Source: CBDCXF01 sp965223755
Lineage (GTDB): Bacteria; Acidobacteriota; Thermoanaerobaculia; Multivoradales; JAHEKO01
Length of the DNA: 64,000 bases
NCBI GenBank assembly: GCA_965223755.1
Contig: CBDCXF010000001.1
Location: forward strand, 248,001 to 312,000
Reading direction: 5' to 3'
Shown piece after piece: positions 34,648 to 41,779 of this stretch. Position 1 is the first letter of the stretch. Each line of letters opens with the position of its first letter. The position numbers were made by a program, and so were the translations under genes. Under the pieces are notes generated by a model. That model worked only from the letters and a program-made list of their open reading frames with translations. It searched no databases and was not told the DNA's origin.

Positions 34648-35172
34648 ATGAAGATGCCGATGCAGATAGTTGTGCACTTGGGCCTAGCGGCGGGTATCGT
34701 GGCCAGTTGTTCCGATCGCGACTCCTTCGTCATTAGCGATCCAACGAACCTGTCTGCGGAGCCTGAAGCGGCGACCGAATTGCCTTCTGGCGATGGCGAT
34801 TGGCGGTGGATTGAGAACGAGCACGACATCACTATTGAGTCTTCGGCGATTTCCATCTTCTACGAGCCATCCTTGGGTGTCCGCTGGTCTTCGAACCACG
34901 GCAGCGGTAGCGGCGAACTCACGTCAGCGACATTGACCTTTGAAGAAGTGGTCCTTGAGGTGCAGTTTGACAGTGACCCAGATTACGATTCCGGAACTTC
35001 TAAGCTCAGACTTATTAAATGGGTAATGGATGACTCGTCTCGCATAATCGCGACTCAGCTCAGCAAGGGCGAGATTCTCACCGCGACTTTGGAGTTCTTT
35101 GACGAAGTAAGGGGCAACCTGACCGTAAGTCAGCGGTTCGTGGTCGTTAGCGAGCACGGTTTCCACCTGTGA
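34648..35172 (+). CDS. Predicted lipoprotein B, paralogue of the one at 33181
   Basis: 174 residues from ATG 34648. Signal peptide with lipobox GIVASC (Cys19 or so). The mature part is similar along its length to lipoprotein A; the best-conserved blocks are EPSLGVRWSS, WVMDDSSRIIATQL and VSQRFVVVSEHGFHL. Two diverged copies next to tip remnants suggest that immunity genes have been duplicated and retained within the array (inference). Confidence 0.7.
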   Translation: MKMPMQIVVHLGLAAGIVASCSDRDSFVISDPTNLSAEPEAATELPSGDGDWRWIENEHDITIESSAISIFYEPSLGVRWSSNHGSGSGELTSATLTFEEVVLEVQFDSDPDYDSGTSKLRLIKWVMDDSSRIIATQLSKGEILTATLEFFDEVRGNLTVSQRFVVVSEHGFHL

Positions 35173-35348
35173 AGAAAGGTGTGTCTATGCTCCTTGAGAG
35201 GTGGGCGCCATCGCTTGGACAGGCCAGTGGCCAGAAGATTGGAACTTGGAGTTCACCGCGGTGCCCGAACATTTTGACTGCTTTTTCTGCTCCTTGTCGG
35301 AGGACTCGCCTTAGAGAACGGGTGACTGAAGTCGGGTCGACGGGCATC

Positions 35349-36215
35349 TCAGATCCGTTTGGCAAAGCTGGCTATGGCGCGGTCGAACCAGCGACCCGGA
35401 AGCCAGCGTGCCATGGCAATCGACATTTTCGCGTCGGTGCCGACCGGATAGCGCAGCTTGGGCCGTCGGGCGGTCAGAGCATGCTGCACCGCCTTGGCCA
35501 CCCGGTCCGCCGCAACTCCTTTGTCGGAAACTGTGTCGAGAACCCGACGCAGCCGGTGTACGGATTCTCCATATAGAGCCTGCATCTCGGGATCGAGCCG
35601 ATCGATGTTCTCGTCTGCCGCCTCCCGCCCTTTGTCCCAAATGGGCGTTTGGATGACTCCGGGCTCAACCGCGCAAGCGAAGATCTTCTGCTCGGTGAGC
35701 TCGCGGCGGAGGCTGTCGGTGATCGCCTCCAGTGCGTGCTTGGACGCGCAGTACGGCCCGACCAGAGGTTGGCCGACTTTGCCGGCCATGGAACTCATAT
35801 TGACGATGCGCCCGAGGTGACCGTGGATTTCTTGCCCTTGTCGCAGCAGGGGAAGAAAGGCCTGAGTTACGGCGATCTGTCCGAAGAGGTTGACCTCGAA
35901 CTGATGACGAATTTCGTCCAAGGTCAACGCCTCGAGGGGTCCACCGACAGCGATGCCGGCGTTGTTGACCAGGCCGAAGAGGCCGTCTTCTCCAGTTGTG
36001 GCCTCAATTTCAGAGCGCGCTCGGGTGATGGCGTCCGAATCGGTGACATCAATGTAGACGGGAACCAGGTTGGGGTTGTCGCCGGCACGCAGATCGGTGG
36101 CGTCGGACTCTTTGCGTACGCCGCAAAAGACTCGAAAGTCCCGCTTTGCCATGCGTTCGGCGCAGGCTCGCCCAATCCCGGTCGAGGCGCCGGTGATGAG
36201 AATGCTCTGACTCAT
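35349..36215 (-). CDS. Short-chain dehydrogenase/reductase (intact copy)
   Basis: 288 residues from ATG 36213-36215: SILITGASTGIGRACAERM is the cofactor motif, NNAG and YCASKHALE the catalytic parts, and EPGVIQTPIW follows. It resembles classical SDRs of the retinol/steroid dehydrogenase type. Antisense to the cassettes, in the middle of the toxin array, and duplicated in truncated form at 30557-31275. The 175 bp downstream of it (35173-35348) contain nothing I can name. A role in the toxin system is not evident; it may be a passenger. Confidence 0.88.
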   Translation of the reverse strand: MSQSILITGASTGIGRACAERMAKRDFRVFCGVRKESDATDLRAGDNPNLVPVYIDVTDSDAITRARSEIEATTGEDGLFGLVNNAGIAVGGPLEALTLDEIRHQFEVNLFGQIAVTQAFLPLLRQGQEIHGHLGRIVNMSSMAGKVGQPLVGPYCASKHALEAITDSLRRELTEQKIFACAVEPGVIQTPIWDKGREAADENIDRLDPEMQALYGESVHRLRRVLDTVSDKGVAADRVAKAVQHALTARRPKLRYPVGTDAKMSIAMARWLPGRWFDRAIASFAKRI

Positions 36216-36267
36216 TGGCGGATGGTGTCGGTCGCCGTCGGGCCAAGTCAAGCGGGGTAGCCAGACC

Positions 36268-36300
36268 GGAATTAGGTGCCACCCGTTTTTCGGGCGGTCA
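36268..36300 (+). repeat. Junction repeat copy J6 (start of cassette with second HExxH RHS tip)
   Basis: GGAATTAGGTGCCACCCG then TTTTTCGGGCGGTCA, ending exactly where RHS homology begins (AGCACCTGGGCGACG). GTG 36276 reads MPPVFRAV into the core. Compare J1, which enters the core at a different point. Confidence 0.82.
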
Positions 36301-38003
36301 GCACCTGGGCGACGATCCCGCACACCAATGGGACTCAGGACTCGCACACGGTGCAGGCGAGCAACAACGCCCGCACCTTGGCTTTAAACACCACCAATCC
36401 AGGAGTCCTATGGAACACGGGCTCTTATACCTACGATGGCTCAGGGAACATCATCACCATTGGGGACACCTCGGGCTACGATGACCTCTATCGCTACGAC
36501 AAGGTCAACCGCCTGACCCGTGCCTATGTGCGCGACGCCGCCACCGGAGACAGCACCCGCCAGGACTACACCTACGATGTCTTCGGCAACATGACCGAGG
36601 TCAAGACCTGGCCGGCATCCGGTGGTACCCAAACCACCACCATTGCTGTCAATGCCAACACCAACCGGTTATCCGTAGCCGGCTACGACGCCAGTGGCAA
36701 CATGACCTCCTGGGGGTCGGACGCTTACTCCTATGACACCTCCAACTCGATGACCGAGCAGAACGGCCGGTGGTTTTTCCTCTACAACTTCTCAGGCGAG
36801 AGAGTGGCCACCATTGACTGGCAGGGATCGATTGCGACGAGAGAGGTGGACTTCACGATCCGAGGGCCGGGGAACCAGGTGCTTTCGACCTTTAATCTGG
36901 TGGGTGAAGACCAGTCCGGCAACTGGACCCACGAGATGGACTACATCTGGATGGGGAGGCGTCTGCTAGGGACAGAGGATGGATCAGGGACTCAGAAGCA
37001 CTACCACACCGATCATTTGGGCTCGATCAGGCTAGTGACGGACAGCCTTGGAGCCAAGGTGTCGGAGCATGAGTTTCTGCCCTATGGGGAAGAGCTCACT
37101 GCGGCTGGGAATGGAGTGATGAAGTTTACTGGACATGAGAGAGATGCTGACACCGGTATGGATTACATGCATGCCAGGTTTTATACCTCGCATCTAGGGA
37201 GGTTTATGGGGGCGGATCCTGTGCTGGGAACCGCTGGCGGCCCAAGCCAGAGATGGAATCGATATGGCTATGTGATGAGTAATCCACTGGCATTCAACGA
37301 TCCAACCGGGATGACTAACAAGACGGCTCATCAAACAACATCCACTAAGTCTCCTTGTACACCGATCAATACGTCGCAAGATCAAGATGGGAATACTGTG
37401 GTCACATTGGTTTGCCCATCGGGGGCGGTCTTCATTCTAAACTCAAACGGGATAGTCTCGATGGCTGATTCGACGACCGTAACGGCGCAAGATCCCTGGC
37501 ATGGTAGGAGGCAGACGAACCCCTTCGGGAATCGATACCCTTTCATCAGAGGCGTAGCCGAGATCGTTTTTCCGGAAGAGGGCCGTTCTCTCAGCCCTTG
37601 TATGCAGGCGATGGTTCAGAGTCGCAACCCCAATTTCGACGCGTCGAACGTGAGAGTACACGACGGGATACCATCGTTGGTTGAGATGTTTCAACAGACG
37701 GGTGGAAGAGTTGGAGCGTTCACTTTTGGTGATCACCAGTGGTATAGCGACGAAGAAGGCTCGTCTAGCTACCGTTTGGTGACTCACGAAACGAGCCACT
37801 CGGCTGAATTTGATCGGAGAGGCACTTTTGGATTTGTAGTCGATTACTTAACGGGCTTCCTTCGTTCGTTCCAAGAAAACGGCTCAGACCAAGCCTATTC
37901 GGGAAATACTCATGAACAAGGGGCAAGATGGGACGCGCTAAGTGCTGTTGCCGAGAATGGAACCACCCCCTGTCCACCGGCCGGGATGAACAATGTGCCG
38001 TAA
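36276..38003 (+). CDS. Displaced RHS core fragment with second HExxH peptidase-like tip
   Basis: 575 codons with GTG start inside the junction repeat. RHS-core homology starts at STWATIPHTNGTQ, 100 residues further into the core than in the 27961 copy, and is nearly identical to it until HLGRFMGADPVLG. The tip is about 245 residues, with a DUF4157-like zone (RSLSPCMQAMVQSRNP, FTFGDHQWYSDEEG) and the zinc motif RLVTHETSHSAEFD. No signal peptide or N-terminal RHS shell is present, so on its own it should not be exported. Confidence 0.82.
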   Translation: MPPVFRAVSTWATIPHTNGTQDSHTVQASNNARTLALNTTNPGVLWNTGSYTYDGSGNIITIGDTSGYDDLYRYDKVNRLTRAYVRDAATGDSTRQDYTYDVFGNMTEVKTWPASGGTQTTTIAVNANTNRLSVAGYDASGNMTSWGSDAYSYDTSNSMTEQNGRWFFLYNFSGERVATIDWQGSIATREVDFTIRGPGNQVLSTFNLVGEDQSGNWTHEMDYIWMGRRLLGTEDGSGTQKHYHTDHLGSIRLVTDSLGAKVSEHEFLPYGEELTAAGNGVMKFTGHERDADTGMDYMHARFYTSHLGRFMGADPVLGTAGGPSQRWNRYGYVMSNPLAFNDPTGMTNKTAHQTTSTKSPCTPINTSQDQDGNTVVTLVCPSGAVFILNSNGIVSMADSTTVTAQDPWHGRRQTNPFGNRYPFIRGVAEIVFPEEGRSLSPCMQAMVQSRNPNFDASNVRVHDGIPSLVEMFQQTGGRVGAFTFGDHQWYSDEEGSSSYRLVTHETSHSAEFDRRGTFGFVVDYLTGFLRSFQENGSDQAYSGNTHEQGARWDALSAVAENGTTPCPPAGMNNVP

Positions 38004-38427
38004 CTTCATCATTTTACTTCTTGTTGCGGTCACATTGGCCTGCGACCCGGGGACTAACTTTGAGTTAGTGGAGACAACTGCTACCGGTGACGTCGTTAGA
38101 TGTAGAGATGAGTGGACACTTCTTTCAGCATACTCGTTTGTAGACATGTTGTATTTCTCGTTTTTCATCGGGGACTCGAGAACCGAGGCTGTTGACATCG
38201 AGTCGGCCATTTTGGTTGTAGACGGCTTTCCGTCAATCGAGGGTTATTCGCGGGTTAGAAATGGGACGCTTTCTATCAACTTCGTGTTGGAGGCGGAGCC
38301 TGACGGTTTTCGGGAGCAGATGCTGGGGGGGGAAGCCTATCCTACAGACAAGTTATTTCTAGCGGTGGACATGAGGTGCGAGGGAAACACCGGGACTCTC
38401 CGATACCATTTCAAAGAAAAGAGGTAA
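37993..38427 (+). CDS. Predicted lipoprotein, candidate immunity to the second HExxH tip
   Basis: 144 residues, ATG overlapping the tip end by 11 bp. Signal peptide FIILLLVAVTLAC with lipobox cysteine at about 17. The mature part has two further cysteines (VRCRDEW, DMRCEGN). No similarity seen to lipoproteins A and B. Its position and lipid anchor parallel those at 27410 and 29892. Confidence 0.7.
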   Translation: MCRNFIILLLVAVTLACDPGTNFELVETTATGDVVRCRDEWTLLSAYSFVDMLYFSFFIGDSRTEAVDIESAILVVDGFPSIEGYSRVRNGTLSINFVLEAEPDGFREQMLGGEAYPTDKLFLAVDMRCEGNTGTLRYHFKEKR

Positions 38428-38444
38428 ACGTATATTGAGACCAT

Positions 38445-38930
38445 ATGCTCGGATTATTCGTTGCCCTAGTCCTGCTCGTCCCTATCGCGATCTTTCTGGT
38501 TGCTTTCGTCCTCGGTGTTGTTGTGGCAATCAAAGGGACAAGTTTAAGAAAACGTATCCAGAGAGAGGAGCCATTGCTATGGGGCGAGGTGGCCGGCAGT
38601 GTCCTTTGGTACCGAATCGTAGAGGCGAGAATTGGGTCGGGACGTGTAGCCGGTGCGGATCTAATCAAGGAATTTGAAGCGTTTACGAAGCTTCGGCGGC
38701 TATCACAATGGGCAATATGCGCTGCGATCGCCACGTTTTCAGAAACCGGGCCGACCACCTCGATGTGGCGTTCGGCGCGAGCCAGGATTGCTCTCGAATC
38801 GACAGACAACAGCGGCAATGAGCTGGAGAACTCGCGAAGTCGCTCGGCGCTGATCGCGAATACGAGGCGGCTCACGCCGCATCAGTACATCGCACCACTA
38901 CACATGGCACAAGGTTCGGCGCTGGTATAG
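38445..38930 (+). CDS. Small membrane protein, 3' end replaced by foreign sequence
   Basis: A 161-codon frame. Residues 1-30 are a strong membrane segment (LFVALVLLVPIAIFLVAFVLGVVVAI), then a charged cytoplasmic stretch. From about 38715 the DNA is antisense to a deaminase remnant, so the last about 70 codons are probably not native. No family recognised. Could be a partner gene truncated by rearrangement. Confidence 0.5.
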   Translation: MLGLFVALVLLVPIAIFLVAFVLGVVVAIKGTSLRKRIQREEPLLWGEVAGSVLWYRIVEARIGSGRVAGADLIKEFEAFTKLRRLSQWAICAAIATFSETGPTTSMWRSARARIALESTDNSGNELENSRSRSALIANTRRLTPHQYIAPLHMAQGSALV

Positions 38931-38965
38931 ATCGTCGACCCCACCAGGGCTCCGGCGCCGAACTC
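38715..38965 (-). pseudogene. Nucleoside/guanine deaminase remnant with nonsense codon
   Basis: The minus strand reads GSTIYTSAEPCAMCSGAMY, a TGA, then CGVSRLVFAISAERLREFSS and VEVVGPVSEN. This is the zinc motif PCxxC and following strands of CMP/dCMP-type deaminases (TadA/guanine deaminase relatives), where the TGA occupies the conserved Trp position (TGG to TGA). The N-terminal HAE part and the end are missing. A dead fragment inside the toxin array, opposite to the cassettes. Confidence 0.8.
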
Positions 38966-38999
38966 CTGCGCGGGAACAGGGGTCACCTCAGCGCCGGGC

Positions 39000-39158
39000 C
39001 CATACTTGCAGTATGGCCCTGTAGGAGAGCAACTTGGGCTTGGTTGGGGCGGCCGTTGGAGAAAACCAGATGTAGGCCATTTCGAGCTACCTCTCGAACA
39101 CTGGAGCAAACTACAAGGAATGACAACCGCCGAACTGGAGGCACTGCAATGCCCATGA
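39000..39158 (+). pseudogene. Tail of an M15-type (VanY-like) peptidase tip
   Basis: The open frame without a start reads GEQLGLGWGGRWRKPDVGHFEL and ends HWSKLQGMTTAELEALQ before TGA 39156-39158. GLxWGGRW...PHFEL-like is the end of L,D/D,D-peptidases of family M15, where the last His is a zinc ligand. Such domains cut peptidoglycan peptides and occur as polymorphic toxin tips. The first part of the domain is lost at the deaminase remnant. Confidence 0.65.
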
Positions 39159-39754
39159 TGTTTACCACACTATGGATGTTTCTGGCTTTGGTGGCGGTTG
39201 GGCAGGAGACCGCCGGCCTGGATACTTCTCACAATGCATTGCCTCAAGTGACAGTGCAGTACGATGGCCCATATAGTAGATCGACTCTCGGCGTGCGGAT
39301 TCGAATCACGTTCAAGCTTGGATCTGGGCTACGGTTTGGCGAAGATAGTCGTGTTCGTCTAAATGGTAGTGAGGAACCAGCTTCGATTGACATCAAGTAC
39401 TTCGGAGAGAGCGGGTCGCTTGAGGAGCGCGTCGATTTACTAAGCACTGACGAGTGCTCGATGCGGTTCGCTGGCCGGGATGTTGTCTACGAGAAACCTG
39501 CGTTCCACTACTCGCCAGAGGAAGACGTTCAGATTAGTTCGACTCAGGAATATCGTGTTTCGGTGTCCGGCGGCGGCGTTGAGGAACTCGATGGGACGTT
39601 GCCCGAAGGTGTCTATTCTGATGAAGACGAATGGCTTGTAACAAGCATTGCGGGACTTGTACACGTGATAAAAGAAGTCTTGCCACAAAGCGACGAATGG
39701 AAGTGGTTATCAAACCTCGAGGAATGTTCATTACTTGCACAAGCACAGTATTGA
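39149..39754 (+). CDS. Exported protein, candidate immunity to the M15-type tip
   Basis: 201 residues from ATG 39149 (39155 also possible), preceded by GGAG at 8 nt and overlapping the M15 tail's stop. Signal peptide MFTTLWMFLALVAVGQETAG. The mature part is beta-rich with two cysteines; no family recognised. A periplasmic protein paired with a peptidoglycan peptidase matches the known logic of cell-wall toxins and their immunity proteins. Confidence 0.65.
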   Translation: MPMMFTTLWMFLALVAVGQETAGLDTSHNALPQVTVQYDGPYSRSTLGVRIRITFKLGSGLRFGEDSRVRLNGSEEPASIDIKYFGESGSLEERVDLLSTDECSMRFAGRDVVYEKPAFHYSPEEDVQISSTQEYRVSVSGGGVEELDGTLPEGVYSDEDEWLVTSIAGLVHVIKEVLPQSDEWKWLSNLEECSLLAQAQY

Positions 39755-39877
39755 AGCGAATATTCGCCAAGCTTTGGTTCGGCTGAATTCGAGGACCTTC
39801 TGAACACGCGGGCTCTGTTACCTTTACGCTTGGTGGCAGGGCTCCGCCCAGCAAGCGATTTCTGGAGGGTGCCTAGA

Positions 39878-40492
39878 ATGAAAGCTGTGATTACGATGGG
39901 GCTCGCGTTTTTAGTCGGTATTTCCCTGGTCTGGTCTTGTGGAAGCAGCCCCAAGCCAAACAAGGGATTGGAATGGCACAGAAAGGCGTTTAGTGATCAT
40001 CGGGGCGAGTTGGAGAGGATAAGGAATAACTTGCTGACAAGCTTTTCCGAAGTTGGTCTCAGGAGTTTCAGCGATAGGTTAGTTTCGTTGTCAAGCGAAG
40101 GGACATTGAGTCAGGATCCAAAATCGGAGATTGCCGCATCTGCAGCGGTTCGCGCATTAGTCGACAGTTATAAGGAAAGGCTGAGGTACCTAGGCATTGC
40201 CCGCAAGGACATGCAGGTGTTCCTAAATTTTCGTATCCAAGACAGCCCTAACCAGTTGCGGAGTCTATACATTGGAACATCCCGCCGGCCGTTTTGGTCA
40301 CGCCGAGCTGTTGAAGGGTTTTGGTGGAAAGAAGGTGGTATCGACTGGACTTCGAGGATTACAACCGACGGTTGTCGCAAAGTCTTTGCGCTTGGGGACG
40401 ACTGGTACTACGTCAGCGACAGACTCTATTGGAAGCAAAACCCTCGAGCCGAGGTTTTGGCAGGAACTCCTTGCTCGCCAGATGGGAATTGA
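39878..40492 (+). CDS. Predicted lipoprotein at the end of the toxin array
   Basis: 204 residues from ATG 39878 with GGAGGG 9 nt upstream. Signal peptide ending LVWSC (Cys20), then charged helical sequence and an aromatic C-terminal part (GFWWKEGGIDWTSRI, DDWYYVSDRLYWKQNP). No family recognised. Just upstream a short open stretch ends in TAG at 39876 (VTFTLGGRAPPSKRFLEGA), possibly another tip tail. It would then be one more immunity-type gene. Confidence 0.62.
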   Translation: MKAVITMGLAFLVGISLVWSCGSSPKPNKGLEWHRKAFSDHRGELERIRNNLLTSFSEVGLRSFSDRLVSLSSEGTLSQDPKSEIAASAAVRALVDSYKERLRYLGIARKDMQVFLNFRIQDSPNQLRSLYIGTSRRPFWSRRAVEGFWWKEGGIDWTSRITTDGCRKVFALGDDWYYVSDRLYWKQNPRAEVLAGTPCSPDGN

Positions 40493-40570
40493 CTCTTTTT
40501 GGAGTCAGCAACTCAGACTCCAAGCGCCCAATTGCCTCATCCACAGTTGTCCTCCCTATCCCTAGCAGAT

Positions 40571-40601
40571 AGGTCGCAAACCTTTTTGTGTTTTGCGACC
40601 T
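40571..40601. repeat. Inverted repeat between the toxin array and the hydroxylase operon
   Basis: AGGTCGCAAA (40571-40580) pairs with TTTGCGACCT (40592-40601) around an 11-nt loop. There is no clean U-tract on either side, so a terminator role is possible but not convincing. It marks the right edge of the toxin array. Confidence 0.45.
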
Positions 40602-40641
40602 TGATCTTTCTTTCATACTTGGTGGCCTATCTAGCCCCGGA

Positions 40642-41715
40642 TTAGGTGTGTGCTGGGGCTTGGAGACCCGGATTTCTTCCCGCTACTTCCCGCAGCGCTG
40701 CAGTGACATAGGACTCCACGACCTTTCCCCGCCACTGAGCCAGAAAGTCGGTGTTGTCCATCGGGGTCGCCAACTTGCGCGCTTCTTGGGCGACGGCGGC
40801 GATGCGGTCTTCGTCGAATGTGTTGCCACTGAGGATCTCGCTGGCCGCGGGCACATGCAGCGGTTGGGAGGCGACGGCACCGAGGAAGAGGTGGACATCG
40901 CGGGCGGTTCCGCCGTCCGCAGGGTTGCCGTCGACGCCATTGCCATCAAACCAAGCTGCCACCGCGACCGAGAGCACGGCGAAGTCGATGGAGCCGCGGC
41001 GACGGAGTTTCCAGAACGACGAGCGGCACTGGGGAGCGGCGGCCGACTTGGGCAAGTGCACAGCGGTGAGGATTTCTCCGGGGGCAAGGCCTAGGTATTC
41101 GATGCCATCGTTGCGGTAGAGGTCGGCAACGGGGATGCGACGCTCGCTTCGGGTTGAAACCTGGGTCGAAACCAGGGTGACTTCGGCGCCCAGGGCCGCG
41201 AGCATCGGCGCCGAGTCGGAGGCCGAGTGGGCCCAGCAACGCGGCGAGCTGGGGGCGACCCAACAGATCTGGCCCTCTTCCTTCATGCAGTAGTCGATCG
41301 AACGGCGCCATTCCTCGGTCTGGTTGTAGTAGGTGCAGCGGGTGTCGACGAGGAGGTTTCCGCCCAAGGTCGCCATCTGTCGCAACGGCGGCGACGAGAT
41401 AGAGCGCACCGCCGTTGCGAGCCCTGGATAGTCGGCCAGGACCTTTTCATGGGCGGCGACATCGGAGAGCAGGGCGGTTCCGCCGATGGTCAAACCATCA
41501 CCGTTCGTGATGCCACTGAGGTCCGGCACCCGCATCAAACTGACGACGTGCTCTGCCTTCTGGTGGCGCCGTTTCATGTTGGGCCATAGATCGGTGCCGC
41601 CCGCAACCACTCTCGCGCCACCCCCGTTAGCGGGGGGACCTTCGCCGTCGAGAATGCGCAAGACCTCGTCGAGTGAGTCCGGGGTGGAGTAGCGGAAAGG
41701 TGGGAGGCGGAGCAT
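40642..41715 (-). CDS. Molybdenum hydroxylase FAD subunit with extra [4Fe-4S] loop (HcrB-like)
   Basis: A 357-residue FAD-binding subunit of the xanthine oxidase family: LRLPPFRYSTPDSLDEVL, VVAGGTDLWPNMKRR and LRQMATLGGNLL. It carries an insertion with four cysteines at 127, 143, 151 and 160 (RCTYYNQTEEW, DYCMKEEGQICWV, SSPRCW). The spacing 16-8-9 is that of the [4Fe-4S] loop known from 4-hydroxybenzoyl-CoA reductase beta subunit. Last gene of the operon, separated from the large subunit gene by a heptamer repeat. Confidence 0.88.
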   Translation of the reverse strand: MLRLPPFRYSTPDSLDEVLRILDGEGPPANGGGARVVAGGTDLWPNMKRRHQKAEHVVSLMRVPDLSGITNGDGLTIGGTALLSDVAAHEKVLADYPGLATAVRSISSPPLRQMATLGGNLLVDTRCTYYNQTEEWRRSIDYCMKEEGQICWVAPSSPRCWAHSASDSAPMLAALGAEVTLVSTQVSTRSERRIPVADLYRNDGIEYLGLAPGEILTAVHLPKSAAAPQCRSSFWKLRRRGSIDFAVLSVAVAAWFDGNGVDGNPADGGTARDVHLFLGAVASQPLHVPAASEILSGNTFDEDRIAAVAQEARKLATPMDNTDFLAQWRGKVVESYVTAALREVAGRNPGLQAPAHT

Positions 41716-41779
41716 GGGTGGTAGTGAATAGTGCTAGTGGTTAGTGGCTAGTGGCTAGTGATGAGTTGCTAGTAATTAG
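41716..41779. repeat. TAGTGGC heptamer block within the hydroxylase operon
   Basis: Around six tandem 7-nt units of TAGTGGY and related form (TAGTGAA, TAGTGGT, TAGTGGC, TAGTGAT, TAGTAAT) between the large and FAD subunit genes. No inverted right end is seen here, unlike at 8748-8930 and 46982-47153. Confidence 0.7.

Noticed and set aside
27953..36300. CRISPR array as an explanation for the junction repeats
   Set aside because: Spacing runs from tens of bases to several kb and there are no cas genes.
40571..40601. Rho-independent terminator at the array's right edge
   Set aside because: The stem is good, but there is no U-run on either strand, so it is listed only as an inverted repeat.
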